DNA of 64,000 nt from Edaphochlamys debaryana (taxonomy: Eukaryota; Chlorophyta; Chlorophyceae; Chlamydomonadales): assembly GCA_016858145.1 (NCBI GenBank), contig JAEHOE010000064.1, positions 62,001 through 126,000 on the forward strand, given 5' to 3'. Under the pieces are notes generated by a model that saw only the letters and a program-made list of their open reading frames with translations, had not been told where the DNA came from and ran no database searches. Both the position numbers and the translations under genes were made by a program. Each line of letters opens with the position of its first letter. Position 1 is the stretch's first letter. Positions 1 through 13,200 of this stretch are shown here, in pieces.

Positions 1-1390
1 CCTCTGCTCCAAAGCACCCTCCAGCGCCTGCCTACGGCCACTGACCTAGCTTCCCGGCCCCACATCACCTTCCCAAACATGCTCGCTGCCAGCTTCCATG
101 AAAGCGACGCAACCCTACTGTAAGGTCTACTACTCGCTACTAGCTATCTGCTATCTGGTGAGGCTGCGAACTTCAGTGGCTGGGCATCGCGAGCGTTGCG
201 CTGGCGGGGGCGCGGGCCCGCAGCCCGCTCCTCCGGTCGGCCCTGCATGCCACCAGCGTTTGGCGGCTCAGCCCCTGTGCAGCGTGCGCCTCACATACTG
301 AAAGCGTTTCGGCGCGGCGATGTTGACCCGCGCGCCCATCTGGCCCTTCGTCGCGCAGGAGGTTCTGCTTTGGACTTTTTGTCTCATCACATCTTGTGCT
401 GCTCCTGTTCACGGTCACAGCTACCTTATCCGCGAGACTGTGAGCCGGGCTTGGGATCAGATGGCTGAGCGGGAAGCGTTGAACGCAAGGCCGGCGGTCG
501 CTGTCAGTCGCTGACCTGCTGACTCCCTCTTGCTACGTGCCCACAGCAATCACTCAAGCTCGCTAGCACTCCCAACGCGGCGGTTGTCCGCTGCACCACC
601 GGACCGCTCCGGCAGCCGAAGTTGCTCTGGCGCTTTGAGCACCGCAGTGTTAGCGTCCGCAACGCTGAGCACAACAACTGTTTTCCTCGCGTTGAGCGCA
701 CTGGCCTACTAGCCGGCTTACGAGGCTTCCCGGTGGTGAGTGTTGACGTTTTGGCGCGCAACATGTCGGAGCCCCGCCGCCGCCGACACTTTCGAACCGG
801 GACCCTTTTGACTTGCCTCCTGCACTGTACTCATCCCCCTCTCCTCCTGCCCTTCCCCCCTGCTTCCTGCAGCTCGCCACCGGACTTCCAGCGCCCTACA
901 CGGGCATACAGGCTATCTCGTGAGCGGATCGCCTCAGCCCCGCACCCGCGTGGGAGGCGTCACGCTTCGCTGACCTTAGGTGCCAGCGGCGGACGGGCGG
1001 CTCACGGCGCTCGGCTTTCCGGAGGATCTCGGAGGCTCGTATAGGCCTTAGCTCAGCCAGCAGTGGTTTCGGCGGCCTTCCCCAGCAGTGGCGGAAACCG
1101 TCCTCGTCTTGCAGGACCTCAGCGCCATTTAATCAGCGCTAGCAACGCAGTTTGTGGACTCGTCGGAGCCCGGTTGTCGATTAGTTTCGGGTGTTAAGGA
1201 CCCAGCATTACGGTCAGCGCAAGTACTGTACATACCATATCTCCACGGAGACCTGTGAGACGCGGAGCAGAAGAACCGAAGAAGAATTTCCTCGTCTGTG
1301 TGTGCATCAACGGCGGGTGCAAGCCGTTGTGAGATAAACAGCAAGAGCAGCAGCAACACCACCAGCAGCTTCTCCTCCGTCTCCCTAGCC
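1..1390. other. Upstream region with no recognised gene; includes carrier 5' UTR
   Basis: No family, motif or convincing splice-linked frame was found on either strand. Open frames here are short and of mixed composition. A TGTAA near 119-123 could end a transcript entering from the left. The last few hundred bases probably hold the promoter and 5' UTR of the carrier at 1391. Confidence 0.5.
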
Positions 1391-2884
1391 ATGGCCGAGG
1401 TCGAGAAGCGCCGCGGCGGGCTCATCCCCTTCCGCCTGCCGCTGCCCAACCCCCTGACGTGGCGCCCCGCCATCCCCGGCTTCGGCCGCCGCAACCGGAA
1501 CCGCAAGGCCGGCGGCGGCGGTGGCAACAAGCACTTCGCCTCTACGACTGCCAGCGTGGTGACGGTGACGGCGGTCACGGACATGGCGGCTTCGGCGACG
1601 GTCACGGCGGCGGCGCCCCCGCCTCCGCCGGCCCCCTCCAAGGTCCCGCTCAAGCCCGCCAGCGATGTCATTGCTGGCGCCCTGGCCCGTGCCGCCTCCC
1701 AGTCCACCATCCACCCCCTCGACACGCTCAAGGTCCGGCTCCAGACCTCTGTCCGCGCCCCCGCCAAGCCCGCGGCGGGCCTGTCGAAGATCGGCCAGCT
1801 GGTGCCGCCGCCGGCGGCTGGCGCCGTCGCGGCGCCCAACAACCTCATGGCCTCGCTCGCCCGCTTCGACGGCCGCGCCCTCATGACCACCATGGGCAGC
1901 CTGTACCGGGGCGTCGTGGGCGCGGCCAGCGGCGCCGGCATCGCCATCGGCGCCTACTTCGCCGTGTACGGGGTGGCCTGCAACACGCTGTCGCGCTACA
2001 CGGACCTGCCGCCCACCTCGGTGGCGTTTGTGGGCGGCGGCGTGGCGGCGCTGGGGTCGTCATTCGTCAAGGTGCCGCTGGCCGTGTGCATCCGATCGGT
2101 GCAGGTGAGCCGCGCCGCATAGCGCCTTTGGGGTCATTGTAGCTCTCGGGAGCGGCGTGGAGAAGCGTCACCTGTGTCGGCCACTTGGAGCGTGCTCTTG
2201 ACTGCCTTCGACCTCCTCCAGCCTCCCTCACCGCGGCCCTGCTAACCCCTGCCTGGCCTTGCTCCCGCCCCGCCCCACCCTCCCCAGGCCGGCGTGTACC
2301 CCAACGTCTTCGCGGCGGCCAAGTCCATCACCGCCGCCGCGGGCACACGCGGCCTCTTCACGGGCTACCTCCCCACGGTGCTGGAGGACGTGCCCGACAT
2401 GGCCATCAAGTTCGCGGCCTACGAGTCCATGCGCCACCTGCACCGCGCCCTCAACGGCGGCCGCTCGGCTTCCATGCACGAGGACTTCGCCATGGGCGCC
2501 GTCGCTGGCGCCCTCGCGGCCGCCGCCACCACGCCCCTCGACGTCATCAAGACCAACATGATGTGCAACGCCGCCGTGCGCCCTTCCATGGGCTCGGCCG
2601 CCAGCATGGTGATGAAGCAGGGCGGCCCCGCGGCGTTTTTCCGCGGCGTGGGCGCGCGCGCGGCCTCCAACGGCCTCAACAGCGCCGTCTTCTTCGTTTT
2701 CTTTGAGGCCATTCGCGGCGCGTTTGCGACTGCGGCCCAGCAGAAGGCCGCGGCGGCAAGTGCGGAGGGGCTGCGCAGCCACCCCGTGCCCTCGGGCGGC
2801 AGCGCCAGCATCCACGCAGCTGCGTACGCGTTCGACACGGAGGGCAGCGAGGGCGAGATGGTGCTGGTGCCGGCCAGGAAGTGA
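1391..2884 (+). CDS. Mitochondrial carrier family (SLC25) protein, SAM-carrier-like
   Basis: Two exons, 1391-2104 and 2288-2884, joined by a phase-0 GT..AG intron, encode about 436 residues. The start ATG has good context (GCCATGG). An in-frame GTG-or-other opening back to 1298 has no need to be coding. SLC25 proteins exchange metabolites across the inner mitochondrial (sometimes plastid) membrane using three repeats, each with a Px[DE]xx[KR] signature. Repeat 1 has HPLDTLKVRLQT and repeat 3 has TTPLDVIKTNMM. The second signature, spanning the splice junction, is degenerate (VPLAVCIRSVQ). The stretch VLEDVPDMAIKFAAYE and the adjacent layout resemble S-adenosylmethionine carriers. The N-terminal ~95 residues are basic, then Ala/Pro-rich, and may be a targeting extension. 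Family assignment is firm; the substrate is an inference. Confidence 0.88.
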
Positions 2885-3544
2885 GGAGGGCGCGTGGAAA
2901 GGGGTGGCGAGGCGGGTGATGACGGGGTGGAGAGGGAGGGGGGGACGAAGGCGATGGTGAGGCTGCTGCCTAGCGGAGCACGCGCGAGCGCTCGTGGTTG
3001 TGGGTGGAGACATGTGCACGCAAGCATGGCACACGCGCCATCGAGGTGGGAGGAATGAGAAGAAGGCTAGGCATGCAGGGAAGAAGTGTTGGTGTACGTG
3101 CGTGCTTGGGGCCTTGGGCTCGTTGGGAGGGAAGCCAATGTGGGAATCCCATCGGCTATAAGTGTGACTCTGGTGTTGAGATTGCAACAGCAAAGGACCC
3201 AATCCTTTTGACGCGGCTGTGGCGTGGCGGCAAACCCGCCGCTTTTGACCTCGTACCTACCGTTTTGACGTTTATGCGGCCGCGGCTGCGCTAGTTGCTC
3301 TCTGCTCGTTGGTTGCGTGCCGTTGCTGTTGGCGTTGGTGTGAGGCGAGCGCTGCATGCCTCCCACAGCACGCACCGGATGTGTCTGTTTCGCCAAGGGC
3401 CAAGGGCCAGCTTTGTGCGGATGCCTTGGCCCGATGTGCGCTGTGGCAGCCTGGCAGCGCGCATAGTTGGAAGGTAATGACTCTGCTCGGCTTGGCCGGT
3501 GGATGTTGGCTGGACTGCTCGGACAGGGGCCAGGACTGGCTTGT

Positions 3545-3549
3545 TGTAA
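3545..3549 (+). terminator. Candidate poly(A) signal TGTAA for the carrier gene
   Basis: TGTAA is the usual poly(A) signal of chlamydomonadalean algae. This is the first copy seen after the carrier stop, giving a 3' UTR of about 0.66 kb. Cleavage would be expected 10-20 nt downstream. Confidence 0.5.
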
Positions 3550-3559
3550 CATAGGGTTG

Positions 3560-4262
3560 ACGAGCTCATGCTTCGTGCCTCTGGATACAAGCCCTGCTTC
3601 ACGCCTTGCTCAACCCACCTCTTCAGTGTCTTCACCTGAGGCCCAACACCAGGTTCGTATCTCTTCCACCTACCGCTTCCAGCCGACACCGACCACCAGC
3701 TCGTAGATGCCAGGGCAGCGCTACCCCTTTGTCCCGCATAGCTGCACATTGCTTTCTCCCCTTTGTTCCTTAAGCGGATGCCCCTCATCTTGTGATACCC
3801 GAAAGTGCCCCTGGACGGTAACACGTGACTCACGCCCCCGCATATAAAACCCCACACAAGGTGAGTCTTGTGGGGCGAATCGGGCGATAGGCAAGGGCAG
3901 TCGGCATGGCGGATGTGGCGGGAATGCGTGCAAGGATGCGTGGGCCAAGAGCACCCTGCAGGCACGGTGCCGGGACGGTGCGGTGGAGCTAACGCCCTCA
4001 AACCTTTTGCCGTTATACACTGCACCCGCGCAGGGCCGCAGGATGGCGTTTAATTGGATAGCCCTCGCCGTGAAGCACCCGTATGACCCGTGAGCAAGGA
4101 GCCGTGAGTGCCCCGTGAAGATCCCGGCGACCGCTCGACTTCGACACCCATCCAGCCATCCCTCGCTGCGCTGCACCCTGCAGCGCTGCCATTTGGCGCC
4201 AACCTTCGGGTTCCCAGCATCGCGCCACTAAGCACTCCGGCTGATCACAGGGTCCTGAGAGT
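3560..4262. other. Intergenic region / promoter of the composite gene
   Basis: No coding segment recognised. It should hold the promoter and 5' UTR of the large + strand gene starting at 4263. No clear TATA or operator-like repeat was seen. Confidence 0.45.
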
Positions 4263-7200
4263 ATGCCCCCGCCCCCCGGCCCCGGGCCCGGCCCGCCGCC
4301 CTGCACGCCGCCAGGCCTCCGCGTGCTGGCCCTTGTAGCGACGTGCGATCGCCCGGGCCTGCTGTGGCGGCGTTGCGTGCCGTCCATCCTGGCGCAGGAG
4401 CGCCTTCCGGACGCCGTCATCCTGGTGGACGATTCGAGGGTGAGCGGGGCAGGGTGGGGGCTCGAAGGGGGCGAGCAAGAGGAGGATTGAGGTGGGGCTG
4501 GCGGCAGGGAGCGACAGCTGGGGGGTACGGGTCAGGGCGCAGGGGCGGTTGAAGGGAGGGAAGCTCTGTCCCCGAAAGCGGTGTGGGCCGCCGCCGAGCG
4601 CGCTGCTCTACACCGACACCCCACGAGCCACGACCCCACCCCACGACCGCACCCCACATTGCAGGACCCCCACAACGCTGGCGTCAACGGCAGCCACGCC
4701 GCCATGCACAACCACCTCTCGGCCGCCGCGGCCTCGCCGCCGCCACCAGACGGCGCCAGCGCCAACAGCGGCTGCCCCCTCCCCTCCCCCCAATTCCCCC
4801 ACCATTCCAACCCGCCCCGTCTGACACCCCACCACCGCACCGGGCGCCCCCTGCCGCCCATCCGCTACCTACCCAACGCACTCACGCGCGGCGCCAGCGG
4901 CTGTTGGAACACGGGCCTGCTGGCCGCCTGCGAGGGGGCGCTGGAGCGGGCCCTAGGGGGCGCCCTGGAGGACGGAGCGGCGGAGGGAGGCGGCGGCGGA
5001 GGCGGCGGAGGCGATGGAAGTGGAGGGAGGGAAGGAGGGGGCTGCGAGGGTCTGTACGGGGCTCTGGAGGACACGTGGATAGCCGTGCTAGGTGAGGTTG
5101 GAGGGACTACCGGCGCGTTATCAAGGCCACCCCTTGGTCGCCGCCCCCGCCGCCACACCCATGCCGGTCGCTCGTCATCTCAACTTTTCCTCCCCTCGTC
5201 TTTGTCCCCTCCGACCACCCCCTGCCCCCCGCCTCCATGCCCCCACCCCCCCTGCCCCCCTCCTACCCCCCCCCTACCCCCCCCCCTCCATGCCCCCACC
5301 CCCTACCCCAGACGATGATGACGCATGGGCGCCAGACCACCTCAGCCGCTGCGTGGCGGAGCTCCAGCGGCGGGGCCCCGGGGCAGCGGACCTGGGCCCG
5401 GCGGGGCCCGCGCTGGGCCCTAGTACTGCCGATGTGGGCCCGGCGGGGCCCGGCCTGGACTTGGTGGTTTGTGGCCTGGCCCGTGTGGACTCAGATGACG
5501 GCAGCGGCGCCCTGGGGGGGCAGAGCTCCCAGATCGGAGGGGATCCGGGGGCGGAAGCTGGGGAGAAGCTGCCGGGCCGTGTGCCGGCCGACGGTGCGGC
5601 CACGGGCCTGGGCGTGGCTCGCCTGCTGGTCCCCTCCCTGGAGGGGCCGCTGCAGCCGGGGCCCTTCCTGCGGGGAAACCCCGGGCTGCAGGTGGGGTCA
5701 GGCTGCGAGCCCGTTCCTCGGCAGTGGTGCTTCTGCAAAGCATGCGCCACAGCCCATGAATGACCGCCTTGCGCAGCTCTCGCACGGTTCTGACCGCTCC
5801 CCTCCGCCTCCTGCCCATGCAGGGCTCCAACCTGTTTGCCCGCTTGGGCGGGCCCCGCGGGATGCTGGCGGCGGGGGGCTTCGACGAGTGGCTCCCGTCC
5901 ACCACCGACCGGTGCGCAGCCCTGAGTTCCGGGAGTCTCCGGCGCTCGCCCACTCTCTTCGCGTACACTGGATGCATGCTCCCCAGAGCTGTCAACCCTA
6001 ACAGCGAACCCGGCCGAGCGACCGCTCTAGCAAACCCCCATCCTCCCCCGAAGAACCCCACATCCTCCCCTTCCTTGCAAACCCCCTTGCACTCCCCAGG
6101 GACCTGGGCGTCCGCCTGGCCCTCGTGGGGGCCCGCGCCGCCAGCACAGGCCTCGCCACCGTCTGGCACTTCGCACCCGGTGTCACCCCCTCACCCCCGC
6201 CGCCCGCGCCTCCCACCTCCACCCAGCGCAGCCTTTCCTCGCCGTCGACAGCCAACAAGCCGTTGCAGCTGCCGCCGCCGCCGCCACCGCCCCCGAGCCG
6301 GCCCCGCCTGTCCCTCCCCGCCAGCCCCGCCAAGGCCCTGGGGCTGAGGCGCTTCCTGGCCAAGTGGGGCCCCGACATGTCCCCCGACGAAGCCGCTGCC
6401 TTCAGAAAGCGGGCGGCCGACGTGTTCGGGGTCCACCTTGGCGCCGCTGACGACGCTGGCGCCGATCTGGGATCGCTGTTCGGGAGAGAGCGGACGGCGG
6501 CGAGCCGATGCAGCGGCGCGCGCTCCGGCTGTATCCCTGCCGGCCGTCAAACGCAGCACGGCGAGACGGGTGCCGCGGATGCTGCCAGCACGCAAGTGAC
6601 AACCGCGCCTCCGCCCTCCCCGCTGCTGCCCCCCGTGGTACTGGTGGCTGGCTTCGCCTCCCAAGACCCCGCCCACGCCGCCGCCCTGCTCTCCGACCTG
6701 CTCGACCTCGCCCGGGCCAGCGGCGCCGCGGGCCCGGCGGCCAGCGGCAGCGGCGGCGGCGGCGGTGGCAGCGGCAGCCGCGACCACGGCAGTAGCAGCG
6801 GCGCCGCGGGCCCAGAATCCATTGGCGGCGGCGGCGGTGGCAGGTCGCCGCTGGGCGGTCTGGCGGTGCTGGTGCTGGACAACGGCGGCGGCGGGGCGCT
6901 GCGGGCGGCGGTGCAGCGGCACCGCGACGCGGGGCTGCAGGTGGTGCTGCTGGGCAGGGGGCGCTTGCGGCGGCTGGCGGAGGCCTTGCTGCGCGAGCAC
7001 GAGCCCGCCGCCGCCGCCGCCGCTGCAGCCGTGAACCCTGCTAGCGGCGGCTCGGCAGCGGCGACCCCTGCATCCTCTCCTTCCGCCGCGCCTCCGCTCC
7101 TGCCCCTGGACCTCGCGCGCCTGCTGCTGGCCTCCCCGCCCAACAAACCCGCCGCCGCCGACGACAACGACGTTGACGACGGCGACGGCGCCGCTCCGCC

Positions 7201-10200
7201 GCTGCCCATCGGCGCCGCCCGCACTCTGCTGCAGCACGCCCTGGCCGCCTTCGCCGCCTCGCAGCTGCCGCCCTGCCTGCAGCCCATGGTGGTGGCATGG
7301 GTGCTGGACGACGACAAGCGCCTGCCGCGGAGGGGCGTGCCCGTGGGCACGCCCGGCCTCACCCCCACGCCCGCTCCTTCCGGCGGGTTTGCTGCAGAGG
7401 GGCGCTCCGGCCATGCGGGCAGCGGAGCGGATCCGTATCCGCAGCCGCAGCCGCCCCCAGATACGGCCTTCCTGCGGCGGCTGCAGGAGCTGCGGGCGGG
7501 GCCCAGCCCCCCGGCCGTGGTCCTGGGGACGGACCTGGGCGCGCCGCCGCGCCCCGCCGCCTGCCTGCGCCTGGGCCTGCTCGACCTCACCACGGCACTG
7601 CGCCGCCGCCTGCTGCGCGCAGCGGAGGGCGCCGGCGAGCGGGTGCGAGACGGTGCAGCGGCGGCGGAAGCTGAAGCGGCGGAAGCTGAGTCATCAGCGG
7701 CGGCGGGCTTCAACGCAGCGGCCAAGGCGGCCTGGAGCGACCACTATTACGATCTCTCGACGGCGCACACCGACCACTTGGAGGTGCCCTTACTCATGCC
7801 GCTAGAGCCGAGCCAGGAAACCGGCGGCGGCGGCGGTGCTGGCGGCGGCGGCGCTGACGGCGGCGGCAGGGGTTTGCAGGCGCTGGCGGAGGCGGCCGAG
7901 GCGGTTCTGGCGGGGGCGCCGTTCCTGCGCGACCTCGTCGGCCCGCCGCCTTCCCCGCAACTACCCCAACCACCAACCGCCAACCACCAACCGCCCCAGC
8001 CCACCATCGAGCGCGGCGGCAGCGCCTTCTTCCTAGACCTGCGGGCGCTGCGGGTGCCGCAGCACGCCTTCGCCTGCCGACGATCCGACTTCCTGCACTC
8101 CCTCGCCCTGGCGGCGGCGGGGCGGGCCGTGGTGCGGTGCGCCGACCTGGGCCTCCTGCACAGCCGCCCGACGCGACCCGGCCGCATCCAGCCCGTGTCG
8201 AGCCCGCATGCACCCGCCTTGACCCTGACCTCCCCCTCAGAGAGCGAGGATGGCACCGCATCATCTGCGAGTCAAGCCGCCGGGTTCGGTTCTGCACCTC
8301 CCCACGCACCACTACCGGCCTCCTCGTCACCCGCATCGCCCTCTCAGGCTAGCTCGCCCCACCGCCTGCTGCCGCCGCTTCTTGCCAAGCTGGTAGGCGA
8401 CTGCGAGGGCCACGCGCTGTACCGGGCGCTTCAGGAAACCCTGGCGGCGCCTCTGCGGCAGCCCTTACCCGCCTTTGGCACTGCCGCCGAGGGCCGTATG
8501 CTGGCGGCCTTCCAGGCCCACCTGCGGCGGCGCTCGCTACAGGTGCTGCGGTCGTACTGCCGTACGGTGGGCCTGCTGGGGCACCTGCGGGGCCTGCTGG
8601 GCGGCCGCCAGGCGGCGGAGGCGGCGCGGGCCTGCGCTGAGGCCGCGGCGGCGTTGCAGACGCTCGAGGCGTGCTGCGCGGAATTGGAGGGCGTCTACAC
8701 AGGTGAGGAGGCTCCAAGAATGTGCGCGTCTGCATGCACATCTGTCGTAGCAGAGACCCCCTGACGTTGTGTGCGCACCGTAGCGACGCGGGGCTGCAGA
8801 GCGAGTGCAGACGTATAGCTCAGCTGGCGTTCCTCCCGGTGCAGGGCCCCATCTGGGTCGGCTCATGGCGGCCCTGCAGCAGCGGGACGAGGCGGCGGAC
8901 GGAGCGACCGTGCGGGCAGTGCTGCGGCAGGTGGGGCGGAGGGAGGGGCGGGTACCGTCTAGCCTCCTGTCGTGGAGGTGCCGTTGACCGCGGGGTCTGG
9001 ACGGGTCGTTGTCGTATTACCTGACGTTTGCCACACCCCAACTCTCGATCCCTATCCATCGCCGCAGCTGGAGGCCGGGGTGCAAGTCTTCCAGCCCCCC
9101 AAGCCGCCGCCCGTCCACGCACCGCCCAAGCCACGAGGAGACGCAGTGAGGGCCGCCCGTCCCGCACCGCCCATCACGACCGCCGCCCCCTCCGCCTCTG
9201 CCAGCTCCCTCCCAGCCGCCGCTGCCCTCCATCCCGCCACATCCTCTCCTGCCTCCGCCTCCACCGCCCCCGACCCGCCCCCGACCCCAACCCCGGCCCA
9301 GCTCCTGGACGGATGGTTCCAAGAGGCGGCGGAGGGCTGGGCCCGGGCAGCTGTCGTACGCCTGGGCCTGGCTGGGCCCGGCGCGGGCCCGGGTTGCCCG
9401 CCGCCGGAGCTCCTGGAGTGCCTGGGACGGGGCCAGGAGGGGGTGGTCGTCTCCACGTGCCGCCCCGGGTCCCTCATGTTCAAGCACATGCCCTGGGCCG
9501 CGGCACGGCTGGCCCTGCTGCCGCCCGGGCGGGCGGAGTTCCTGCGGCGCCTGCCAGAGCTGCTGCCCGGGTGGGGACGGGTTCAAGGAACGGGTCCGAG
9601 GGACTGTCACTGCCGGGGTCCTCTCCCTGAGCCCCTCATCCCCGAGCCAACGCTGCCTTGTGACTGGTGCTCCGCCACCCCTGCCCCCAGGCCCTCCCAC
9701 ACCCTGTACGGCGTATCGTCATGGTCGGAGGAGGGGCCCGCAGCGCTGGTGGCGTATGGGCCTTACGAGGGCGGCGGGACCGTGCTGAGCAGGTGGGGCC
9801 TGCCTGGGCCTCGGAGGACTTGGTTGGGCCCAGGCAATTGCGCGTTCAGAGGGTTGCCCGATCCTTCTCCTCTCTACAACCCCCCCCCTTGCTGAACCCT
9901 CCATCCACCCATTGCCGCGCCCTCCCCACGCAGCGTCACCTCCGATCTGGGTGCCGATGGTCGCGGCTGCATGTGCGAGGGCCGCCTGCTGCTGCTGCTG
10001 GCCCGCGAGGCGCTGGCGCGGGGACTGGTGCTGGAGAACGTGAACCCGAGCAACCTCCTGCTCCTTCCGCCCGCGCTACCGCTGCCGCCGGGGCCGGGCG
10101 TGGATCTCGTGAGCAGCCGAGCGGCCGGGTCCGTCCAGGCGTCTGGAGGGGGCCAGGCGACTCGACACATTCAGTGCTCTTACTCCCGGCTGCGGTTCAT

Positions 10201-13200
10201 CGATGTGGGGGTGGACTGGGCGCCCGCGGAGGACCCACTGGACACGGACCGGTAAGGGGGTGTCGGCACGTCGTATAACGGTAGCAGTATCGATAGTCCT
10301 GGGCTCCTTCGGGGCGTTATCGACCGCAAGTGCAGCGGGGTTGATGGTACAGATCTGGCATGTCGTCTTGCGCCGTCGTGCGCACCCCACAGCCCCACCC
10401 CTAGGGGCGCAGGCCTCGTACAAACCTCACGCCCCAGACCTCACTCCCTTTGCCCCTAACCCGGCGGCAGGATGCTCCGGCGCCTCTTCATCTGCTGGCG
10501 CTGGTGGCGGCGCGAGGATCTGCCGTACCTACTGCGGGCCTCCCTGGAGCCCTCGGCGGACACGACCATGCCCGAGCTGGCGGGCTTTGCGCGCTTCCGG
10601 GTGCGTGCGCGCGTTCTCTCTGATGCTTCTTGCCTGCGCCCTCCCAACAGACAAGTCTCAATTTATCAAGCCTCCCTGACATCTATGACTCTACCGTATC
10701 TGCCTGTGTTCGGCCCTGCAGACGGCTGTGCACGGCGCCTTCGACGGGCCCGAGGCCTCCCTACAGCCGCTGCTGGCGGAGGGGGTGCGGAGGGCGCTGG
10801 CGCGGGTTCCACAGGGCCATCCAGCGGCAGGTGCGTCCTTGCATGCGTAATCGCACTCTGCGCTCACCCCACTTGACCGCAATCTCTCGTCATCTCCACC
10901 ACTCCTTATGACCAGCGCAAGCGTCCTCTTCCCGCACTTCCCACGCTCTTTCCTCTGCACCTGTATCCCGCCCGATCTTCCTATGCCGTGCAGCAGTTCC
11001 AATTCTCCACCCCTTACCCGCCGCCCCTGCGCGCCCCCAGTTCTGGACTACGGGGCCGGCAGCGGCAAGCTTCTGGCCCGCCTCTCTCGCGACCTGCCTC
11101 CCCCGGGGTCATCAGCAGGGGAGCAGCTGCTCCCCCACCCCTCCCCCCTGCAGGGGCAGCAGGGGGAGCAGGGGGAGCAGCGGGATCAGGGGGAGGAGGC
11201 CAGTAGGCGGGGGGTGGCCCTGGTGGGCTATGACCCCCTGGTCCCCAGCCCCAGGCACTGGCACGAGCACCGCCCGGGGGCACGCGAGGGAGCGGCCTGG
11301 ACCACGGATGGAGAGGAGGCGGTTCGCATGCACGTGAGTCTTCGGGGGGGAGGAGTCACTCGGAGGAGTCACCTCGTTGCCCTAACGATGCGTGCAGCCC
11401 TTTTCCCAATCTTCCAACATTTTCTTTTGCGGCCCAAGTTTCTCGCAACTCATCTTCCTGCTATCTCCCCTTTCCTCCGCAACCCCCCTCAGGAGTACGA
11501 CGTCGTTGTCTGCTCCCTCGTGCTGTGCGTGCTGAGCGATGCGGCAGAGTACGGCACCGTCGTACGACACCTGGCCGAGGCGTTGAAACCACCATCTGCA
11601 GGGGCGGGGGGGCGGGACGGGGAGGGCGGCACGCTGCTCCTGGCCGTGTGCCACCCCTCCTTCAGCCGTGAGGAGGGCGGCACCGTACTCCAGGCCCGCC
11701 AGCTGCCCGCTGCGGAGGCAGCGGCAGCCAGGGTGCCCACCACAGCAGCCGCGCTCACGGCGGCGGCGGGGACGACTGACGGCAAGGAGATCATGTACGG
11801 AGAGGGGAGCTTGAGCGAGGGCGAGGGCGCGGGGAAGGCTGACGGTCAGGGGAGCTCTTGCGGAGACGGGATCGCGGCCGAGGGTGAGGGCGAGGGAGGG
11901 CTCTCCTCCGGCCTTCGGTCGTTCGTGTGGACCAAGCGCCTCAGGTGCTGGCCCCGCGGCAGCCACCATACCTGCCATCGCCCTGACGGCGCGTCAGCAG
12001 AGGACGCGGTGGAGGCGGCGGCGGACGGGTCCGGCAGCGGCGGTGCGGTGCGGTGCGACGTGCACCGGCCGCTGGGGGCGCTGCTGGTGCACCTGGCCCG
12101 GGTGGGGCTGAGGCTCGTGAGGTGAGTGGGGGTACCGGAGGAAGCCTTGGTGTGGAACCGTTGTTGATCCGGTGATCCGATGATCCAATGATCCGGTGAG
12201 TCACGCTGTGGTCTCCGCTGCTCCCCAAACCCACTCTCAGGTTGCAGCAGACGGACTCGCTCAACCCCGCCTTCCTGGACCAGCCCGCCTCCGACTTCCT
12301 CATCCTCACGCTGCGCCGAGTGGGCACCCCGCCGCCGCCGCCCCTGCCGTATGCCCTGCCGCACCCGGCTTGTGTCGGCGGCGGCACGTGCTCCCGAGCC
12401 TCGCTCGGCCCCTCCCCCGTGGCGGCCCTCCCCCCTCCCCATGCCCCCCGTGTCCCCCCCGGTGCCCCCCCCTCTGTCCCCCGTGTGGCGCTCATGATCA
12501 AGGCCTGCGCACAGGATGCCGACCGCCTGGAGCAGCAGGTGCGGGGCAGGATCCTGCTGGATCCATGGAATCTGGATCTGAGCCCTCACCATCATCGGCA
12601 ACCACGCGCCCTCCACCTGTCCCCTGGCTCTGGGGCACATCAGCCTGGTCACACGTACCTGTACCCAAGCCCGCCCATCCACCCACCCCACCGCACAGGT
12701 GCTCCACCTGCTCTGCCAACTGCCAAGCGAAGCGCCAACGCAGCCTCCACCTGTCTCCCTGCCCTTGGCCCTTGTCTGCCTACCACACGGCAGGCGCCCG
12801 TGCCCTCCTTTCACCCCACCCCCATCCACCCCCTACTCCACCACGCAGGTGCTCCACCTGCTCTCCGCCCTGTGCGACCCCGCCCTCCCCTTCTGCGCCC
12901 TGGTGGTGTGCGCCGACCCTCGCGAGGGGCCCTTCACGCGGCCCTACGGCCGCCCCAACGCGGCCCGCATGCGGCGCGTGCTGTCCGGGCTGGCGGCGGC
13001 GGGGCTGGTGGACGAGGTGTTCTGGGGCAGCGATGGCGGGGCGGAGGAGCTGGCGGAAGTCAACGAGAGGTGGGTGGGATGGGAAAAGGGAAGGGAGGAG
13101 GTTCGGCGCACGGCGCATGAGAAGAGTGTTGGGGTGGAAGGTAGACGTGAGTGGTTGGCAAGGAAGACCACGTACCACCTGCTGCAGGGTCTCGATCGGG

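Noticed and set aside
1298..1390. In-frame extension upstream of the carrier ATG
   Set aside because: Low-complexity Ser/Thr sequence without a need for it. The ATG at 1391 has better context.
6547..7725. Minus-strand open frame of 392 codons opposite the composite gene, and similar long antisense frames
   Set aside because: Very high GC makes stop-free shadow frames common. The sense strand carries ordered family motifs; the antisense has only Arg/Ala/Ser-rich sequence.
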